64,000 nt of DNA from Streptococcus mitis (GTDB lineage Bacteria > Bacillota > Bacilli > Lactobacillales > Streptococcaceae). The DNA is taken from contig NZ_CP047883.1 of NCBI RefSeq assembly GCF_013305725.1, positions 2,022,959 through 2,086,958 on the forward strand, given 5' to 3'. Every line of letters starts with the position of its first letter. Position 1 is the stretch's first letter. Under the pieces are notes generated by a model. It saw nothing but the letters and a program-made list of their open reading frames with translations. It was not told the origin of the DNA and made no database searches. The position numbers and the translations under genes were made by a program. This document shows positions 27,642-37,204 of the stretch, one piece after another.

Positions 27642-28094
27642 TTACCCTTCTTTCACACGAAGATTGATCACACTTGTGATATCTTGATAGATTTTCACTG
27701 GTACATCAATCAAACCAACTGCTCGAATCGGAGCTTGTACTTGAATATGACGTTTATCAATCTTAATTCCAAATTGCTTTTGCAATTCTTCTGCAATTTT
27801 CTTATTGGTAATGGAACCAAAGGTACGACCATCTGGACCAACTTTTTCAACAAATTCTACAACAGTTTCTTCTGCTTCAAGTTGGGCTTTAATTGCTTTC
27901 GCTTCTGCAATCATCTCAGCATGAGCTTTTTCTTCAGATTTTTGTTTACCACGAAGCTCACCTACCGCTTGAGCAGTTGCTTCTTTGGCTAGATTCTTTT
28001 TGATAAGAAAGTTTTGCGCATACCCTGTTGGTACTTCCTTAATTTCGCCTTTTTTTCCTTTTCCTTTAACATCTGCTAAAAAGATTACTTTCAT
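27642..28094 (-). CDS. rplI: 50S ribosomal protein bL9
   Basis: Binds 23S rRNA domain V and helps keep reading frame. The 150-residue protein starts [31 protein letters not shown], the canonical bL9 N-terminus, with a long connecting helix and the C-terminal domain. Its start overlaps the gdpP stop by four bases, indicating coupling, and dnaB follows after 43 bp. Confidence 0.97.
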   Translation of the reverse strand: MKVIFLADVKGKGKKGEIKEVPTGYAQNFLIKKNLAKEATAQAVGELRGKQKSEEKAHAEMIAEAKAIKAQLEAEETVVEFVEKVGPDGRTFGSITNKKIAEELQKQFGIKIDKRHIQVQAPIRAVGLIDVPVKIYQDITSVINLRVKEG

Positions 28095-30064
28095 TCTTCT
28101 TTCTCCTTTTCCTTTATTTCATTTAATACAATTTCTGTCAGTTTTTCACCTGCTTCTGACAAGGTTAAATCTTTAATTTGAGCTGCTGCCAAATTGAAAT
28201 GGCCTCCACCGCCTAACTCTTCCATAATCCGTTGTACATTCAGCTTACTACGACTCCGAGCTGAGATGGATATAAAGCCTTGTGTATTTTTCGCAAGAAC
28301 AAAACTCGCTTCAATACCTGACATAGCTAATAGGGCATCTGCTGCCTTACTAATAACAACTGTATCATAGCATTTCGAGTCCGTAGCCTCTGCTATCAAT
28401 ACATCTGAACCTAATTTACGCCCCTGTAAAATCAGTTCATTGACCTCACGATATTCTTCAAAATCTGTCGCAGCGATTTCTTGGATAGCAATACTATCAC
28501 TTCCTCTCGTTCTGAGATAGCTAGCAACATCAAATGTCCGACTAGTCACTCGTGAGGTGAAATTTTTAGTATCCAACATCATACCAGCCATCAAAACACT
28601 GGCCTGCATACGACTCAAACGATTTTTCTTAGAATTCTGGAACTGAATCAATTCCGTTACCAACTCACTGGCACTACTTGCACCACTTTCGATATAAGTA
28701 ATAACCGCATTATCTGGAAAATCCTGATCCCTTCTGTGGTGGTCGATGACGATGGTTTGAGTAAACAAATCATAAAATTCTTTTGATAAAGTTAAAGCTG
28801 TCTTTGAATGGTCAACAAGAATCAACAAAGAACGATTGGTCACCATCCCCATTGCGTCCTTAACAGACAACAACTTTGTAACTCCTTCTTTTTCTAAGAA
28901 TGAAACAGCTCGTTCAATATCCGGCGACATTTGTTCTTCGTCATAAATAGCATAGCTATTTTGAGTCACATTGCTGGCAAACAACTGCATACCTACAGCA
29001 GAACCCAAAGCATCCATATCTAGATTTTTGTGACCAACTACAAAAACCTGATCCACACTACGAATCTTATCTGAAATAGCCGTCATCATAGCACGCGTAC
29101 GAGTCCGTGTACGTTTGATTGAGGCAGCAGATCCACCACCAAAATAAACTGGATTTTTCGTTTCATCGTTTTCCTTGACAACCACTTGGTCGCCACCACG
29201 TACTTCAGCCAAGTTCAAGTTGAGCAAAGCAACTTTCCCTATCTCATCATGATTTCCATCACCATAAGAAAATCCCATACTTAAGGTCAAAGGCAACTGT
29301 CTCTGTTTCGACTCTTCTCTGAAAGCATCGATAACAGAAAATTTATCATTCATCAATCCCTCAAGCACCGTGTAGTCCGTAAATAAATAAAAACGGTCCA
29401 TACTCACTCGACGAGAGAACATGGCATGCTTCCCAGCAAATTCTGAAACAAAATTTGCTACAAAACTATTGATATGACTGATATCAGACTCCGATGTTTC
29501 ATCTTCTAAGTCATCGTAGTTGTCAACAGAAACGACACCAATCACAGGCCGACTCGTTACTAACTCGACAGTCGCTTCGTATTCTCCAGACACATCAAAA
29601 AAGTAAAGAACTCCAGATGCCTTGTCCATATGAACCGAATAGCGGGTCTCACCCAAGGTGGCATAAGAACCTGGATTCCCCACAGAAGCCTTGATAATAG
29701 TCTGAATTAAGGCTATATCAACCTCTCCCTCTTCATTAGTCAAAATCAATTCAGCGTAAGGATTGAACCATTCAACTTCACCTGACGATAAGTCTAGTTT
29801 AATAACTCCGACAGGCATCTGTTCTAACAAGGTTGTCAAACTATCTTCAGCTTGGTGGTTTACATACTGGATTTGTTCTACTTCACTCTTTGAGTAGTAG
29901 TCTCTCTGATGGATGAATAGTAAAATATATGAACCCAAAATAAGTAGCAAAAGAAATAGCGTTACCAGTGTATTCGTTACAAAAACAAGTTGCACAGATA
30001 GCACTCCGAACGCCACTATTCCTAATATTAAGGGGAAAATAGGACTTACATAAAATTTTTTCAT
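28091..30064 (-). CDS. gdpP: GdpP, membrane c-di-AMP phosphodiesterase
   Basis: Degrades cyclic di-AMP, which controls potassium, wall stress and competence in streptococci. The 657-residue protein has two N-terminal transmembrane helices, a PAS-like domain (about 85-150), a degenerate GGDEF domain (about 175-305) and a DHH-DHHA1 phosphodiesterase with [22 protein letters not shown] and the [10 protein letters not shown] motif, plus [12 protein letters not shown] at the end. The start at 30064 gives the family N-terminus [11 protein letters not shown]; a longer frame to 30085 overlaps the -10 element. Confidence 0.95.
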   Translation of the reverse strand: MKKFYVSPIFPLILGIVAFGVLSVQLVFVTNTLVTLFLLLLILGSYILLFIHQRDYYSKSEVEQIQYVNHQAEDSLTTLLEQMPVGVIKLDLSSGEVEWFNPYAELILTNEEGEVDIALIQTIIKASVGNPGSYATLGETRYSVHMDKASGVLYFFDVSGEYEATVELVTSRPVIGVVSVDNYDDLEDETSESDISHINSFVANFVSEFAGKHAMFSRRVSMDRFYLFTDYTVLEGLMNDKFSVIDAFREESKQRQLPLTLSMGFSYGDGNHDEIGKVALLNLNLAEVRGGDQVVVKENDETKNPVYFGGGSAASIKRTRTRTRAMMTAISDKIRSVDQVFVVGHKNLDMDALGSAVGMQLFASNVTQNSYAIYDEEQMSPDIERAVSFLEKEGVTKLLSVKDAMGMVTNRSLLILVDHSKTALTLSKEFYDLFTQTIVIDHHRRDQDFPDNAVITYIESGASSASELVTELIQFQNSKKNRLSRMQASVLMAGMMLDTKNFTSRVTSRTFDVASYLRTRGSDSIAIQEIAATDFEEYREVNELILQGRKLGSDVLIAEATDSKCYDTVVISKAADALLAMSGIEASFVLAKNTQGFISISARSRSKLNVQRIMEELGGGGHFNLAAAQIKDLTLSEAGEKLTEIVLNEIKEKEKEE

Positions 30065-30083
30065 TCCAAACCTCTTGGCACCC

Positions 30084-30092
30084 ATTATACCA
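30084..30092 (-). promoter_or_regulatory. Extended -10 promoter before gdpP
   Basis: The minus strand reads TG-G-TATAAT (TG at 30092-30091, TATAAT 30089-30084), about 20 bp before the gdpP ATG. No good -35 was seen. Confidence 0.55.
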
Positions 30093-30152
30093 TAATAACC
30101 ACCAAAAAGCGACTTTTTAAAAGTATAATCAGTAATTCTATCAATTATAAGA

Positions 30153-30188
30153 AAAAGGAGGTTTACAATTCAGTAAACCTTCCTTTAC
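30153..30188 (-). terminator. Terminator after hpf
   Basis: On the minus strand AAGGAAGGTTTAC and GTAAACCTCCTT pair with one unpaired base, followed by TTTTC. Confidence 0.8.
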
Positions 30189-30199
30189 ACATATTGAAA

Positions 30200-30748
30200 T
30201 TAAGATTCTTTAACTTCTAACAAGCCAATCTCGCCATCCTCACGACGATAAATCACATTGGTTGTCTGATCTTCAACATCTACATAGATAAAGAAATCAT
30301 GTCCCAACAAATCCATCTGTAGAATAGCTTCTTCCAAATCCATTGGTTTTAAATCAATTTGTTTTGAACGAACAACTCTAGATTGGACAACATTTGTATC
30401 TTCCACCAAAGCATCTGTAAATAATTGACTAGTTGCTACCTTGTTTTTATTTTTACGCTCGATTTTTGTTTTATTTTTACGAATCTGACGTTCAATTTTA
30501 TCGGTTACAAGGTCAATTGAACCATACATATCTTGAGACACATCTTCTGCACGAAGAGTAATTGAGCCAAGCGGAATCGTTACCTCCACTTTAGCCGTTT
30601 TTTCACGATACACCTTCAAGTTAACTCGAGCATCCAACTCTTGTTCAGCTTGAAAATACTTTTCGATCTTTTCGAGTTTAGAAACTACATAATCACGAAT
30701 TGCTTCTGTTACTTCTAGGTTTTCACCACGGATACTATATTTAATCAT
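30200..30748 (-). CDS. hpf: Long ribosome hibernation promoting factor
   Basis: Pairs 70S ribosomes into inactive 100S dimers in slow growth. The 182-residue protein has the N-terminal HPF/YfiA fold (about 1-100, beginning MIKYSIRGENLEVTEAIRDYV), a charged linker, and the C-terminal dimerisation domain (about 125-182). The long form is usual in Firmicutes. It follows comFC but has its own near-consensus promoter in the 79-bp gap, overlapped by a cre-like site. Confidence 0.95.
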   Translation of the reverse strand: MIKYSIRGENLEVTEAIRDYVVSKLEKIEKYFQAEQELDARVNLKVYREKTAKVEVTIPLGSITLRAEDVSQDMYGSIDLVTDKIERQIRKNKTKIERKNKNKVATSQLFTDALVEDTNVVQSRVVRSKQIDLKPMDLEEAILQMDLLGHDFFIYVDVEDQTTNVIYRREDGEIGLLEVKES

Positions 30749-30789
30749 ATGAGTACCTTCTTTCTAAACATTTTTGTTTTTCTGATTTC

Positions 30790-30818
30790 ATTATAACGCT
30801 TTCATTTTAGTTTTGCAA
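30790..30818 (-). promoter_or_regulatory. hpf promoter with cre-like site
   Basis: On the minus strand TTGCAA (30818-30813), a 17-base spacer and TATAAT (30795-30790). TGAAAGCGTTATAA at 30804-30791 matches the cre consensus at all but one position and overlaps the -10. Confidence 0.65.
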
Positions 30819-30827
30819 ATTTTTTCC

Positions 30828-31490
30828 TCATCTTACAAGGGAAAATGTTTTTACATCTTCAGTACCAGCCTCTTCCAACAGTTTCTTCACACGATTTATA
30901 GTTGTTCCAGTAGTGTAAATGTCATCTATAAGTAGGATTTTTTTAGGAATAGTGACTCCCCTTTTAATAAAGAAAGGAAGTTCTGTCCCCAAGCGTTCTG
31001 AACGATTTTTAGAAGAACTGGCCCGCTCTTCTCTCTTCTCTAGTAAGTCTTGAAAAGAGAACCCTGCTGCTTCAACTAAACCTTCAACCTGGTTAAATCC
31101 CCTCTCAAGTAATCTTTCAGGACTTAGGGGAATTACGACAAATTGATACTCTTTGTACTTTTTCAACTCCTCACTTAAAAATGAAGCAAAAACTTTTCTT
31201 AAAAGGAAGTCTCCATCAAACTTATACCGACTGAAAAAATCCTTCATAGCTTGATTGTAAGTAAAAATCCCTCTATGACTGACCTCAATTCCTTCTTGAC
31301 ACCAAAATTGACAATCTTGACACTTTGTTGACAACCCTGTTTTCATACAGTTTGGACAGTACTCTTCTCCAATTTTCTCAAAAGTAGAATCACAATCTAA
31401 ACAAAGACAGGAGACACCATTCCTCAGAAGTAAGAGACTACTAAAAGTTAAAACAGCCTTCATAGTCTGCCCACATAACAAACACTTCAT
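30828..31490 (-). CDS. comFC: ComFC, competence phosphoribosyltransferase-like protein
   Basis: Required with ComFA for uptake of single-stranded DNA during transformation. The 220-residue protein has an N-terminal cysteine cluster (CLLCG...CLDC...CPNC...CQDC) that likely binds zinc and a C-terminal phosphoribosyltransferase-type fold with the loop LLIDDIYTTGTT. Its start overlaps the comFA stop by four bases; expression comes from the com-box before comFA. Confidence 0.93.
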   Translation of the reverse strand: MKCLLCGQTMKAVLTFSSLLLLRNGVSCLCLDCDSTFEKIGEEYCPNCMKTGLSTKCQDCQFWCQEGIEVSHRGIFTYNQAMKDFFSRYKFDGDFLLRKVFASFLSEELKKYKEYQFVVIPLSPERLLERGFNQVEGLVEAAGFSFQDLLEKREERASSSKNRSERLGTELPFFIKRGVTIPKKILLIDDIYTTGTTINRVKKLLEEAGTEDVKTFSLVR

Positions 31491-32785
31491 AAGCCAGCCT
31501 CCTTGTTCATCTGCTGAATTTCCATAATTGCCTTCTTGATTGAAGCATTTAACCCATCATGGAAGAAAAGCAAATCTCCTGTCGGTTTATCCATGCTTCG
31601 CCCAACTCGTCCACCAATCTGAATCAAGCTAGACTTGGTAAACAGGCGATGATTGGCCTCTACTACGAAAACATCCACACAAGGGAAGGTAACTCCACGC
31701 TCCAATATTGTCGTACTGATAAGTATTGTCAGTTCTCCATCTCGAAAAGCTTGTACCTGCTCTAATCTATCTTCTGTTACAGAAGATACAAAGCCAATTT
31801 TCTCATTTGGAAATTGCTCCTGTAAAATTTCTTTTATCTGCTCCCCTTTCTTAATTTCTGAAGCAAAAATAAGTAACGGATAAGCTGTCTTTCTCTGCTT
31901 CTCAATATAGGACTTTAACTTTGGTGACAACCGATTTTTCTCTAAAAAGTGATTAAAATCCGATAACCAGACAGGTTTAGGAATAATCAACGGATTTCCA
32001 TGAAATCGTCTTGGCAAGCTCAATCGTTTTAGTTCTCCTATGCGAACCTTCCTATCTAACTCATCGGTCGAAGTCGCTGTTAAAAAAATTCTCAAGCCAT
32101 TCTCCTTTACACTATTCTTGACAGCGTAGTAAAGCGTTGGATTGTCAACATAAGGAAAAGCATCTACTTCATCCACTATCAGCAAATCAAAAGCTTGATA
32201 AAACTTCAATAACTGATGGGTCGTCGCAACAACTAATGGTGTTCGAAAATACGGATCTGATTCTCCATGTAGGAGGGCTATCTCGCAAGAAAAATCCTGT
32301 TGCAGGCGCTTGTATAGCTCCAAACAAACATCTATGCGAGGACTGGCCAAACATACTGCACCACCTTCATCAATCACTTTGGCCACTACTTGATAAATCA
32401 TTTCTGTCTTTCCAGCTCCTGTAACCGCATGAACTAACGTTGGTTCTTGCTTGTCTACCGCTTGAATCAGTCCCTCTGACACCTTCTCTTGAAAAGGGGT
32501 TAATTGACCACGCCATTTAAGAACATCTTGCTTCGGAAAATCCTCCTGTGGGAAATAGTATAAAGATTGATCACTCCTAACTCGCTTCATAATTAAGCAC
32601 TCCCGACAATAGTAAGCACCTATGGGTAAATACCATTCTTCTAGAATAGCACTATTACAACGTTGGCAGAACAATTTCCCCTTCTCCTTTCTCATAGCTG
32701 GAAGTTTCTCCGCCAACTGACGTTCCTCTTCTGTTAATTCATTCTCAGTAAACAAACGACCGAGATAATTTGGATTTACTTTCAT
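31487..32785 (-). CDS. comFA: ComFA, DNA-uptake helicase-like ATPase
   Basis: An ATPase at the inner face of the membrane that drives or guides incoming single-stranded DNA through ComEC. The 432-residue protein has a four-cysteine zinc site (CQRCN...YYCREC), Walker A HAVTGAGKTE, a DEVD Walker B, and the SF2 motifs TATS and IGGRVGRS. The start ATG 32785 lies only seven bases after the exact com-box TACGAATA, so the competence mRNA seems to start at the start codon. Cotranscribed with comFC. Confidence 0.95.
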   Translation of the reverse strand: MKVNPNYLGRLFTENELTEEERQLAEKLPAMRKEKGKLFCQRCNSAILEEWYLPIGAYYCRECLIMKRVRSDQSLYYFPQEDFPKQDVLKWRGQLTPFQEKVSEGLIQAVDKQEPTLVHAVTGAGKTEMIYQVVAKVIDEGGAVCLASPRIDVCLELYKRLQQDFSCEIALLHGESDPYFRTPLVVATTHQLLKFYQAFDLLIVDEVDAFPYVDNPTLYYAVKNSVKENGLRIFLTATSTDELDRKVRIGELKRLSLPRRFHGNPLIIPKPVWLSDFNHFLEKNRLSPKLKSYIEKQRKTAYPLLIFASEIKKGEQIKEILQEQFPNEKIGFVSSVTEDRLEQVQAFRDGELTILISTTILERGVTFPCVDVFVVEANHRLFTKSSLIQIGGRVGRSMDKPTGDLLFFHDGLNASIKKAIMEIQQMNKEAGL

Positions 32786-32792
32786 ACTTCTT

Positions 32793-32800
32793 TATTCGTA
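32793..32800 (-). promoter_or_regulatory. Com-box of comFA-comFC
   Basis: The minus strand reads TACGAATA exactly, preceded by TTTT. It serves as the -10 of the ComX promoter and ends seven bases before the comFA ATG. Confidence 0.9.
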
Positions 32801-32829
32801 AAAACCTAGCGCTTTAGATAATTTTTTAG

Positions 32830-32835
32830 TACAAT
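32830..32835 (+). promoter_or_regulatory. -10 element of the yigZ gene
   Basis: TACAAT ends six bases before the ATG at 32842. There is no clear -35 and no Shine-Dalgarno, so a leaderless mRNA is likely. Confidence 0.45.
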
Positions 32836-32841
32836 TAAATC

Positions 32842-33477
32842 ATGGAATTTAGAACAATTAAAGAGGACGGTCAAGTCCAAGAAGAAATTAAAAAATCACG
32901 CTTTATCTGTCATGCCAAGCGTGTTTATAGCGAAGAAGAGGCTCGGGACTTTATTACTGCCATCAAAAAAGAACACTACAAAGCTACGCATAACTGCTCA
33001 GCCTTTATCATTGGGGAACGTAGTGAAATTAAACGGACAAGTGATGATGGTGAACCCAGTGGTACTGCTGGCGTTCCCATGCTTGGGGTACTAGAAAATC
33101 ACAATCTTACTAATGTCTGTGTAGTAGTGACACGCTACTTTGGAGGCATTAAGCTAGGCGCTGGAGGATTGATTCGTGCTTACGCCGGCAGTGTTGCCTT
33201 AGCTGTCAAGAAAATTGGCATCATTGAAATAAAGGAACAAGCTGGCATTGCTATTCAAATGTCTTATGCTCAGTACCAAGAGTACAGTAACTTCCTTAAG
33301 GAACATGATCTCATGGAACTTGAGACAAACTTTACAGATCAAGTCGATACGATGATTTATGTTGATAAAGAAGAAAAAGATAATATTAAAGCTTCACTTG
33401 TGGAATTTTTTAATGGAAAAGTTACTTTAACTGATCAAGGTTTACGTGAAGTTGAAGTTCCTGTAAACTTAGTGTAA
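32842..33477 (+). CDS. YigZ/IMPACT-family protein
   Basis: A 211-residue protein with the N-terminal UPF0029 (IMPACT) domain, including DDGEPSGTAGVPML and VVVTRYFGGIKLGAGGLIRAY, and a C-terminal ferredoxin-like half. The family is thought to act in translation control or peptide processing; the biochemical role is uncertain. It is divergent from comFA, with only 56 bp between the two starts. A PH-domain gene follows after 15 bp. Confidence 0.9.
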   Translation: MEFRTIKEDGQVQEEIKKSRFICHAKRVYSEEEARDFITAIKKEHYKATHNCSAFIIGERSEIKRTSDDGEPSGTAGVPMLGVLENHNLTNVCVVVTRYFGGIKLGAGGLIRAYAGSVALAVKKIGIIEIKEQAGIAIQMSYAQYQEYSNFLKEHDLMELETNFTDQVDTMIYVDKEEKDNIKASLVEFFNGKVTLTDQGLREVEVPVNLV

Positions 33478-33492
33478 ATAAAGGAGAAAAAA

Positions 33493-33936
33493 ATGGCATT
33501 TGGAAAATTCATTCAGGGACTGGCTGGTAACTTTAGCGAGCAAAACAAAGAAACTCTTATCAAAGAATATGGACAATATCTACTAGAAAATGAAGAAATT
33601 CAAAGTGGATATAAACTGATTCGTGACTCAATTATATTTACAAATATCCGTATTATCTTTACAGATAAACAAGGCGCTACTGGTCGTAAGATGTCCATTA
33701 AATCAATTTTTTTGATGAATATTGTTAACGTTGAAATGGAAACTGCAGGAGCAGGTATAGATGATAGTGAAATTACTATTACTTATTTAGAAAATATCTT
33801 TCTAAAAGCACATAATGAACATTTTAGTTCTCATAAATTTGAATTTCCTAAGAAAACGGATATCGTTCCACTTTATACATATTTACTAGAATTAGCCTAC
33901 TACAATCGCTTAAAAATTAACGGCTTAGACCTATGA
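33493..33936 (+). CDS. PH-domain protein (bacterial PH, YvbH-like)
   Basis: The 147-residue protein has a core of alternating strands (IIFTNIRIIFTDKQG...KSIFLMNIVNVEMETAG) and a C-terminal helix, the pattern of the bacterial pleckstrin-homology domain. No signal peptide or membrane helix is seen, so it is cytoplasmic. AAGGAG precedes the ATG. It follows yigZ by 15 bp and ends at a strong terminator. The ligand is unknown. Confidence 0.82.
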   Translation: MAFGKFIQGLAGNFSEQNKETLIKEYGQYLLENEEIQSGYKLIRDSIIFTNIRIIFTDKQGATGRKMSIKSIFLMNIVNVEMETAGAGIDDSEITITYLENIFLKAHNEHFSSHKFEFPKKTDIVPLYTYLLELAYYNRLKINGLDL

Positions 33937-33938
33937 TA

Positions 33939-33976
33939 TAAAAAAATCCTATCGCTTCGATAGGATTTCTATATTT
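33939..33976 (+). terminator. Terminator after the PH-domain gene
   Basis: AAATCCTATCG and CGATAGGATTT form a perfect stem with loop CTT, followed by a T-rich stretch. Confidence 0.85.
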
Positions 33977-34003
33977 TACAAATGGTATAGATAGCGTTAT
34001 ACT
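33975..34003 (+). promoter_or_regulatory. Promoter of cysK
   Basis: TTTACA (33975-33980), a 17-base spacer and TATACT (33998-34003). The -35 abuts the tail of the preceding terminator. Confidence 0.65.
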
Positions 34004-34032
34004 AGAAATATCTTATACAAAGAGGTATCCAT

Positions 34033-34959
34033 ATGTCTATTTATAACAACATTACTGAATTAATCGGACAAACACCGATTGTTAAACTCAACAACATTGT
34101 TCCAGAAGGTGCTGCGGACGTTTACGTAAAGCTTGAAGCATTCAACCCTGGTTCGTCTGTAAAAGACCGTATTGCTCTTAGCATGATTGAAAAAGCTGAA
34201 CAAGAGGGGATTCTGAAACCTGGTTCTACTATTGTTGAAGCAACAAGTGGAAACACTGGTATTGGACTTTCATGGGTAGGTGCTGCTAAAGGATATAAAG
34301 TTGTCATCGTTATGCCTGAAACTATGAGTGTAGAACGACGTAAGATTATCCAAGCTTATGGCGCTGAACTCGTCCTAACTCCTGGTAGCGAAGGAATGAA
34401 AGGTGCTATTGCTGAGGCTCAAGAAATCGCTGCTGAACGTGATGGTTTCCTACCACTACAATTTGACAATCCAGCTAATCCAGAAGTACATGAAAGAACA
34501 ACAGGAGCTGAGATACTGGCTGCTTTCGGTAAAGATGGATTAGATGCCTTTGTTGCTGGAGTTGGTACTGGTGGAACAATTTCTGGTGTTTCTCATGCAC
34601 TCAAAACAGCAAATTCAAGTATTCAAGTTTTTGCAGTAGAAGCAGACGAATCTGCTATTCTGTCTGGTGAAAAACCTGGCCCTCACAAAATTCAAGGTAT
34701 CTCAGCTGGATTTATTCCTGATACACTGGATACAAAGGCTTATGATGGTATCGTTCGTGTAACGTCAGACGATGCACTAGCACTCGGCCGTGAAATTGGT
34801 GGAAAAGAAGGATTCCTTGTAGGGATTTCTTCAGCTGCAGCTATCTACGGAGCCATCGAGGTTGCCAAGAAATTAGGTACAGGTAAAAAAGTTCTTGCTC
34901 TAGCACCAGATAACGGTGAACGTTATCTCTCTACAGCACTCTATGAATTTGAAGTGTAG
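34033..34959 (+). CDS. cysK: Cysteine synthase (O-acetylserine sulfhydrylase)
   Basis: Makes cysteine from O-acetylserine and sulfide using pyridoxal phosphate. The 308-residue protein has the lysine that binds the cofactor, K44 in NPGSSVKDR, the substrate loop TSGNTG and the phosphate-binding GTGGTISG. Start at 34033 follows AGAGG. Monocistronic between its own promoter and a terminator. CysK and CysM are hard to separate by sequence alone. Confidence 0.94.
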   Translation: MSIYNNITELIGQTPIVKLNNIVPEGAADVYVKLEAFNPGSSVKDRIALSMIEKAEQEGILKPGSTIVEATSGNTGIGLSWVGAAKGYKVVIVMPETMSVERRKIIQAYGAELVLTPGSEGMKGAIAEAQEIAAERDGFLPLQFDNPANPEVHERTTGAEILAAFGKDGLDAFVAGVGTGGTISGVSHALKTANSSIQVFAVEADESAILSGEKPGPHKIQGISAGFIPDTLDTKAYDGIVRVTSDDALALGREIGGKEGFLVGISSAAAIYGAIEVAKKLGTGKKVLALAPDNGERYLSTALYEFEV

Positions 34960-34974
34960 TCTCCTAAATACAAT

Positions 34975-35004
34975 TGGCCCTTATTATAGGGCTTTTTATT
35001 TTTA
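34975..35004 (+). terminator. Terminator after cysK
   Basis: GCCCT and AGGGC flank the loop TATTAT and TTTTTATTTTT follows. Confidence 0.8.
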
Positions 35005-35046
35005 CCTTGAAAATAGGAAACTCTCCCTATAGGGATCGACTGCATA

Positions 35047-35077
35047 GAAAAAAGGAAGCAAATTTACTTCCTTTCTA
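35047..35077 (-). terminator. Terminator after tsf
   Basis: On the minus strand AAGGAAGTAAATTTGCTTCCTT forms a hairpin with T residues after it. Confidence 0.8.
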
Positions 35078-35080
35078 TAA

Positions 35081-36121
35081 TTAGTTATTCAAGGCTGCTG
35101 CCATTGTAGCTGCAACTTCAGCTTCGAAGTCATTTGCAGCTTTTTCGATACCTTCACCAACTTCAAAGCGAGCGAACTCAACTACTGAAGCGTTAACTGA
35201 TTCAAGATATACTTCAACTGTCTTGCTGTCATCCATGATGTATACTTGTGCAAGAAGTGTGTAAGCTTGGTCAACTTTAGTGTTGTCAAGCATGAAGCGA
35301 TCCATTTTACCTGGGATGATTTTGTCCCAGATTTTTTCTGGTTTACCTTCTGCAGCCAACTCAGCTTTGATGTCAGCTTCAGCTTGAGCAATCACTTCAT
35401 CAGTCAATTGAGATTTTGATCCATACTTCAAGTGTGGAAGAGCTGGTTTATTAACCATTGCACGGCTTTCGTTGTCTTGGTCGATAACGTGGTTCAATTG
35501 TGCCAACTCATCTTTAACGAATTGATCATCCAATTCTTTATAAGAAAGAACTGTTGGTTTCATCGCTGCGATGTGCATTGACAATTGTTTAGCAAGTGCT
35601 TCATCTCCACCTTCAATAACAGAGATAACACCGATACGTCCACCATTGTGTTGGTATGCTCCAAAGTGTTGTGCATCTGTTTTTTCAAGTAAAGCAAAGC
35701 GACGGAATGAGATTTTTTCTCCGATAGTTGCTGTTGCAGATACGTATGCAGCTTCAAGAGTTTCACCTGAAGGCATTGTCAAAGCAAGTGCTTCTTCATT
35801 ATTAGAAGGTTTTCCTTCAGCAATAACTTTAGCTGTAGTATTTACCAATTCAACGAATTGAGCGTTTTTCGCAACGAAGTCAGTTTCAGCGTTTACTTCA
35901 ATAACTGCTGCAACATTACCGTTAACGTAAACACCAGTCAAACCTTCTGCAGCAACACGGTCAGCCTTCTTAGCTGCCTTAGCCATACCTTTTTCACGAA
36001 GCAATTCAATCGCTTTTTCGATGTCACCGTCTGTTTCTACAAGCGCTTTTTTAGCGTCCATAACTCCGGCACCAGATTTTTCACGCAACTCTTTTACAAG
36101 TTTAGCTGTAATTTCTGCCAT
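35081..36121 (-). CDS. tsf: Elongation factor Ts
   Basis: Exchanges GDP for GTP on EF-Tu. The 346-residue protein starts [27 protein letters not shown], the conserved N-terminal domain, followed by the TDFVAKN signature and the core halves. It follows rpsB in the usual rpsB-tsf pair, but a strong terminator-like hairpin lies between the two genes. Confidence 0.97.
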   Translation of the reverse strand: MAEITAKLVKELREKSGAGVMDAKKALVETDGDIEKAIELLREKGMAKAAKKADRVAAEGLTGVYVNGNVAAVIEVNAETDFVAKNAQFVELVNTTAKVIAEGKPSNNEEALALTMPSGETLEAAYVSATATIGEKISFRRFALLEKTDAQHFGAYQHNGGRIGVISVIEGGDEALAKQLSMHIAAMKPTVLSYKELDDQFVKDELAQLNHVIDQDNESRAMVNKPALPHLKYGSKSQLTDEVIAQAEADIKAELAAEGKPEKIWDKIIPGKMDRFMLDNTKVDQAYTLLAQVYIMDDSKTVEVYLESVNASVVEFARFEVGEGIEKAANDFEAEVAATMAAALNN

Positions 36122-36136
36122 TTTGATTCTCCTATA

Positions 36137-36180
36137 TTTTTTAAAAATAGGAGAGCCGGGCTAAGCCCCGCCCTCCTAGG
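36137..36180 (-). terminator. Terminator-like hairpin between rpsB and tsf
   Basis: On the minus strand TAGGAGGGCGGGGC and GCCCGGCTCTCCTA pair around TTA, followed by TTTTTAAAAAA. It should reduce tsf relative to rpsB transcripts. Confidence 0.75.
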
Positions 36181-36199
36181 TAATTACTATTTGTATAAA

Positions 36200-36979
36200 T
36201 TAAGCGTTGTCGCCTTCTACAACTTCAACGATTTCTTCGATTGAATCTGCTTGAGCTTCTGAAGCTGCAAATTCTGCTTCAACTGCTACTGCATCTTCAC
36301 CTTGACGTCCTTCGATGATAGCGTCAGCCAATTTAGCTGTGATCAATTTAACAGCGCGGATAGCGTCATCGTTAGCTGGGATGATTACATCGATATCATC
36401 TGGATCAGTATTTGTGTCAACCATCGCTACAACTGGGATTCCCAATTTCTTAGCTTCTTTAACAGCGATTTGCTCTTTATGTGGGTCAACTACGTACATA
36501 ACATCTGGGATACGAGGCATATCTTCGATACCACCCAAGAATTTTTCAAGACGTGCACGTTGTTTATTAAGAAGTGCAACTTCTTTCTTAGGAAGAACTT
36601 CAAAAGTTCCATCTTCTTCCATACGTTTGATTTCTTTCAAACGAGCGATACGTTTTTGGATTGTTCCCCAGTTTGTAAGAGTTCCACCCAACCAACGGTG
36701 GTTGATGAAGTATTGACCTGAACGTACTGCTTCTTCAGCAACTGCATCAGCTGCTTGTTTCTTAGTACCAACGAACAATACAACTGCATCGTTAGCTGCT
36801 GCATCACGCATGAAATCGTAAGCTTGGTCAGCGTATTTTACAGTTTGTTGCAAGTCGATAACGTGGATTCCGTTACGCTCAGTGAAGATGTACTTAGCCA
36901 TCTTAGGGTTCCAGCGACGAGTTTGGTGACCAAAGTGTACACCAGCCTCAAGAAGTTGTTTCATTGAAATTACTGCCAT
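36200..36979 (-). CDS. rpsB: 30S ribosomal protein uS2
   Basis: The 259-residue protein starts [27 protein letters not shown], the canonical uS2 N-terminus, and contains the segment [19 protein letters not shown]. The start at 36979 follows a GGAG; the longer frame to 37063 covers the leader. A strong promoter lies about 115 bp upstream. Confidence 0.97.
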   Translation of the reverse strand: MAVISMKQLLEAGVHFGHQTRRWNPKMAKYIFTERNGIHVIDLQQTVKYADQAYDFMRDAAANDAVVLFVGTKKQAADAVAEEAVRSGQYFINHRWLGGTLTNWGTIQKRIARLKEIKRMEEDGTFEVLPKKEVALLNKQRARLEKFLGGIEDMPRIPDVMYVVDPHKEQIAVKEAKKLGIPVVAMVDTNTDPDDIDVIIPANDDAIRAVKLITAKLADAIIEGRQGEDAVAVEAEFAASEAQADSIEEIVEVVEGDNA

Positions 36980-37089
36980 GAGTATTTCTCCTTTTTGTTT
37001 TTTTCCTCTTCTTGACTTCAACTCGCAAAACGACCCAAGGGCAACTGTTTCACAATTCATCAAGAATGAGTATTATCGTTCACACGACA
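36980..37089 (-). promoter_or_regulatory. rpsB leader region
   Basis: About 110 bases of untranslated leader lie between the predicted start point and rpsB. S2 leaders often autoregulate; I see no clear conserved hairpin, so this only marks the untranslated leader. Confidence 0.35.
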
Positions 37090-37095
37090 AATTTC

Positions 37096-37124
37096 ATTTT
37101 ACCATACTTTTTCAATATTTTCAA
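37096..37124 (-). promoter_or_regulatory. Promoter of rpsB-tsf
   Basis: On the minus strand TTGAAA (37124-37119), a 17-base spacer ending in TGG, and TAAAAT (37101-37096), that is a consensus-like pair with an extended -10. Confidence 0.75.
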
Positions 37125-37166
37125 GTGATTTTAGTAGATTTTTAAAGTAAGGTAACTATATAAATT

Positions 37167-37197
37167 ATAAAAGAGACTCAAATCGAGCCTCTTCATT
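37167..37197 (-). terminator. Terminator after pcsB
   Basis: On the minus strand AGAGGCTC and GAGTCTCT pair around GATTT, followed by TTTAT. Confidence 0.75.
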
Positions 37198-37204
37198 TTA
37201 TTCA

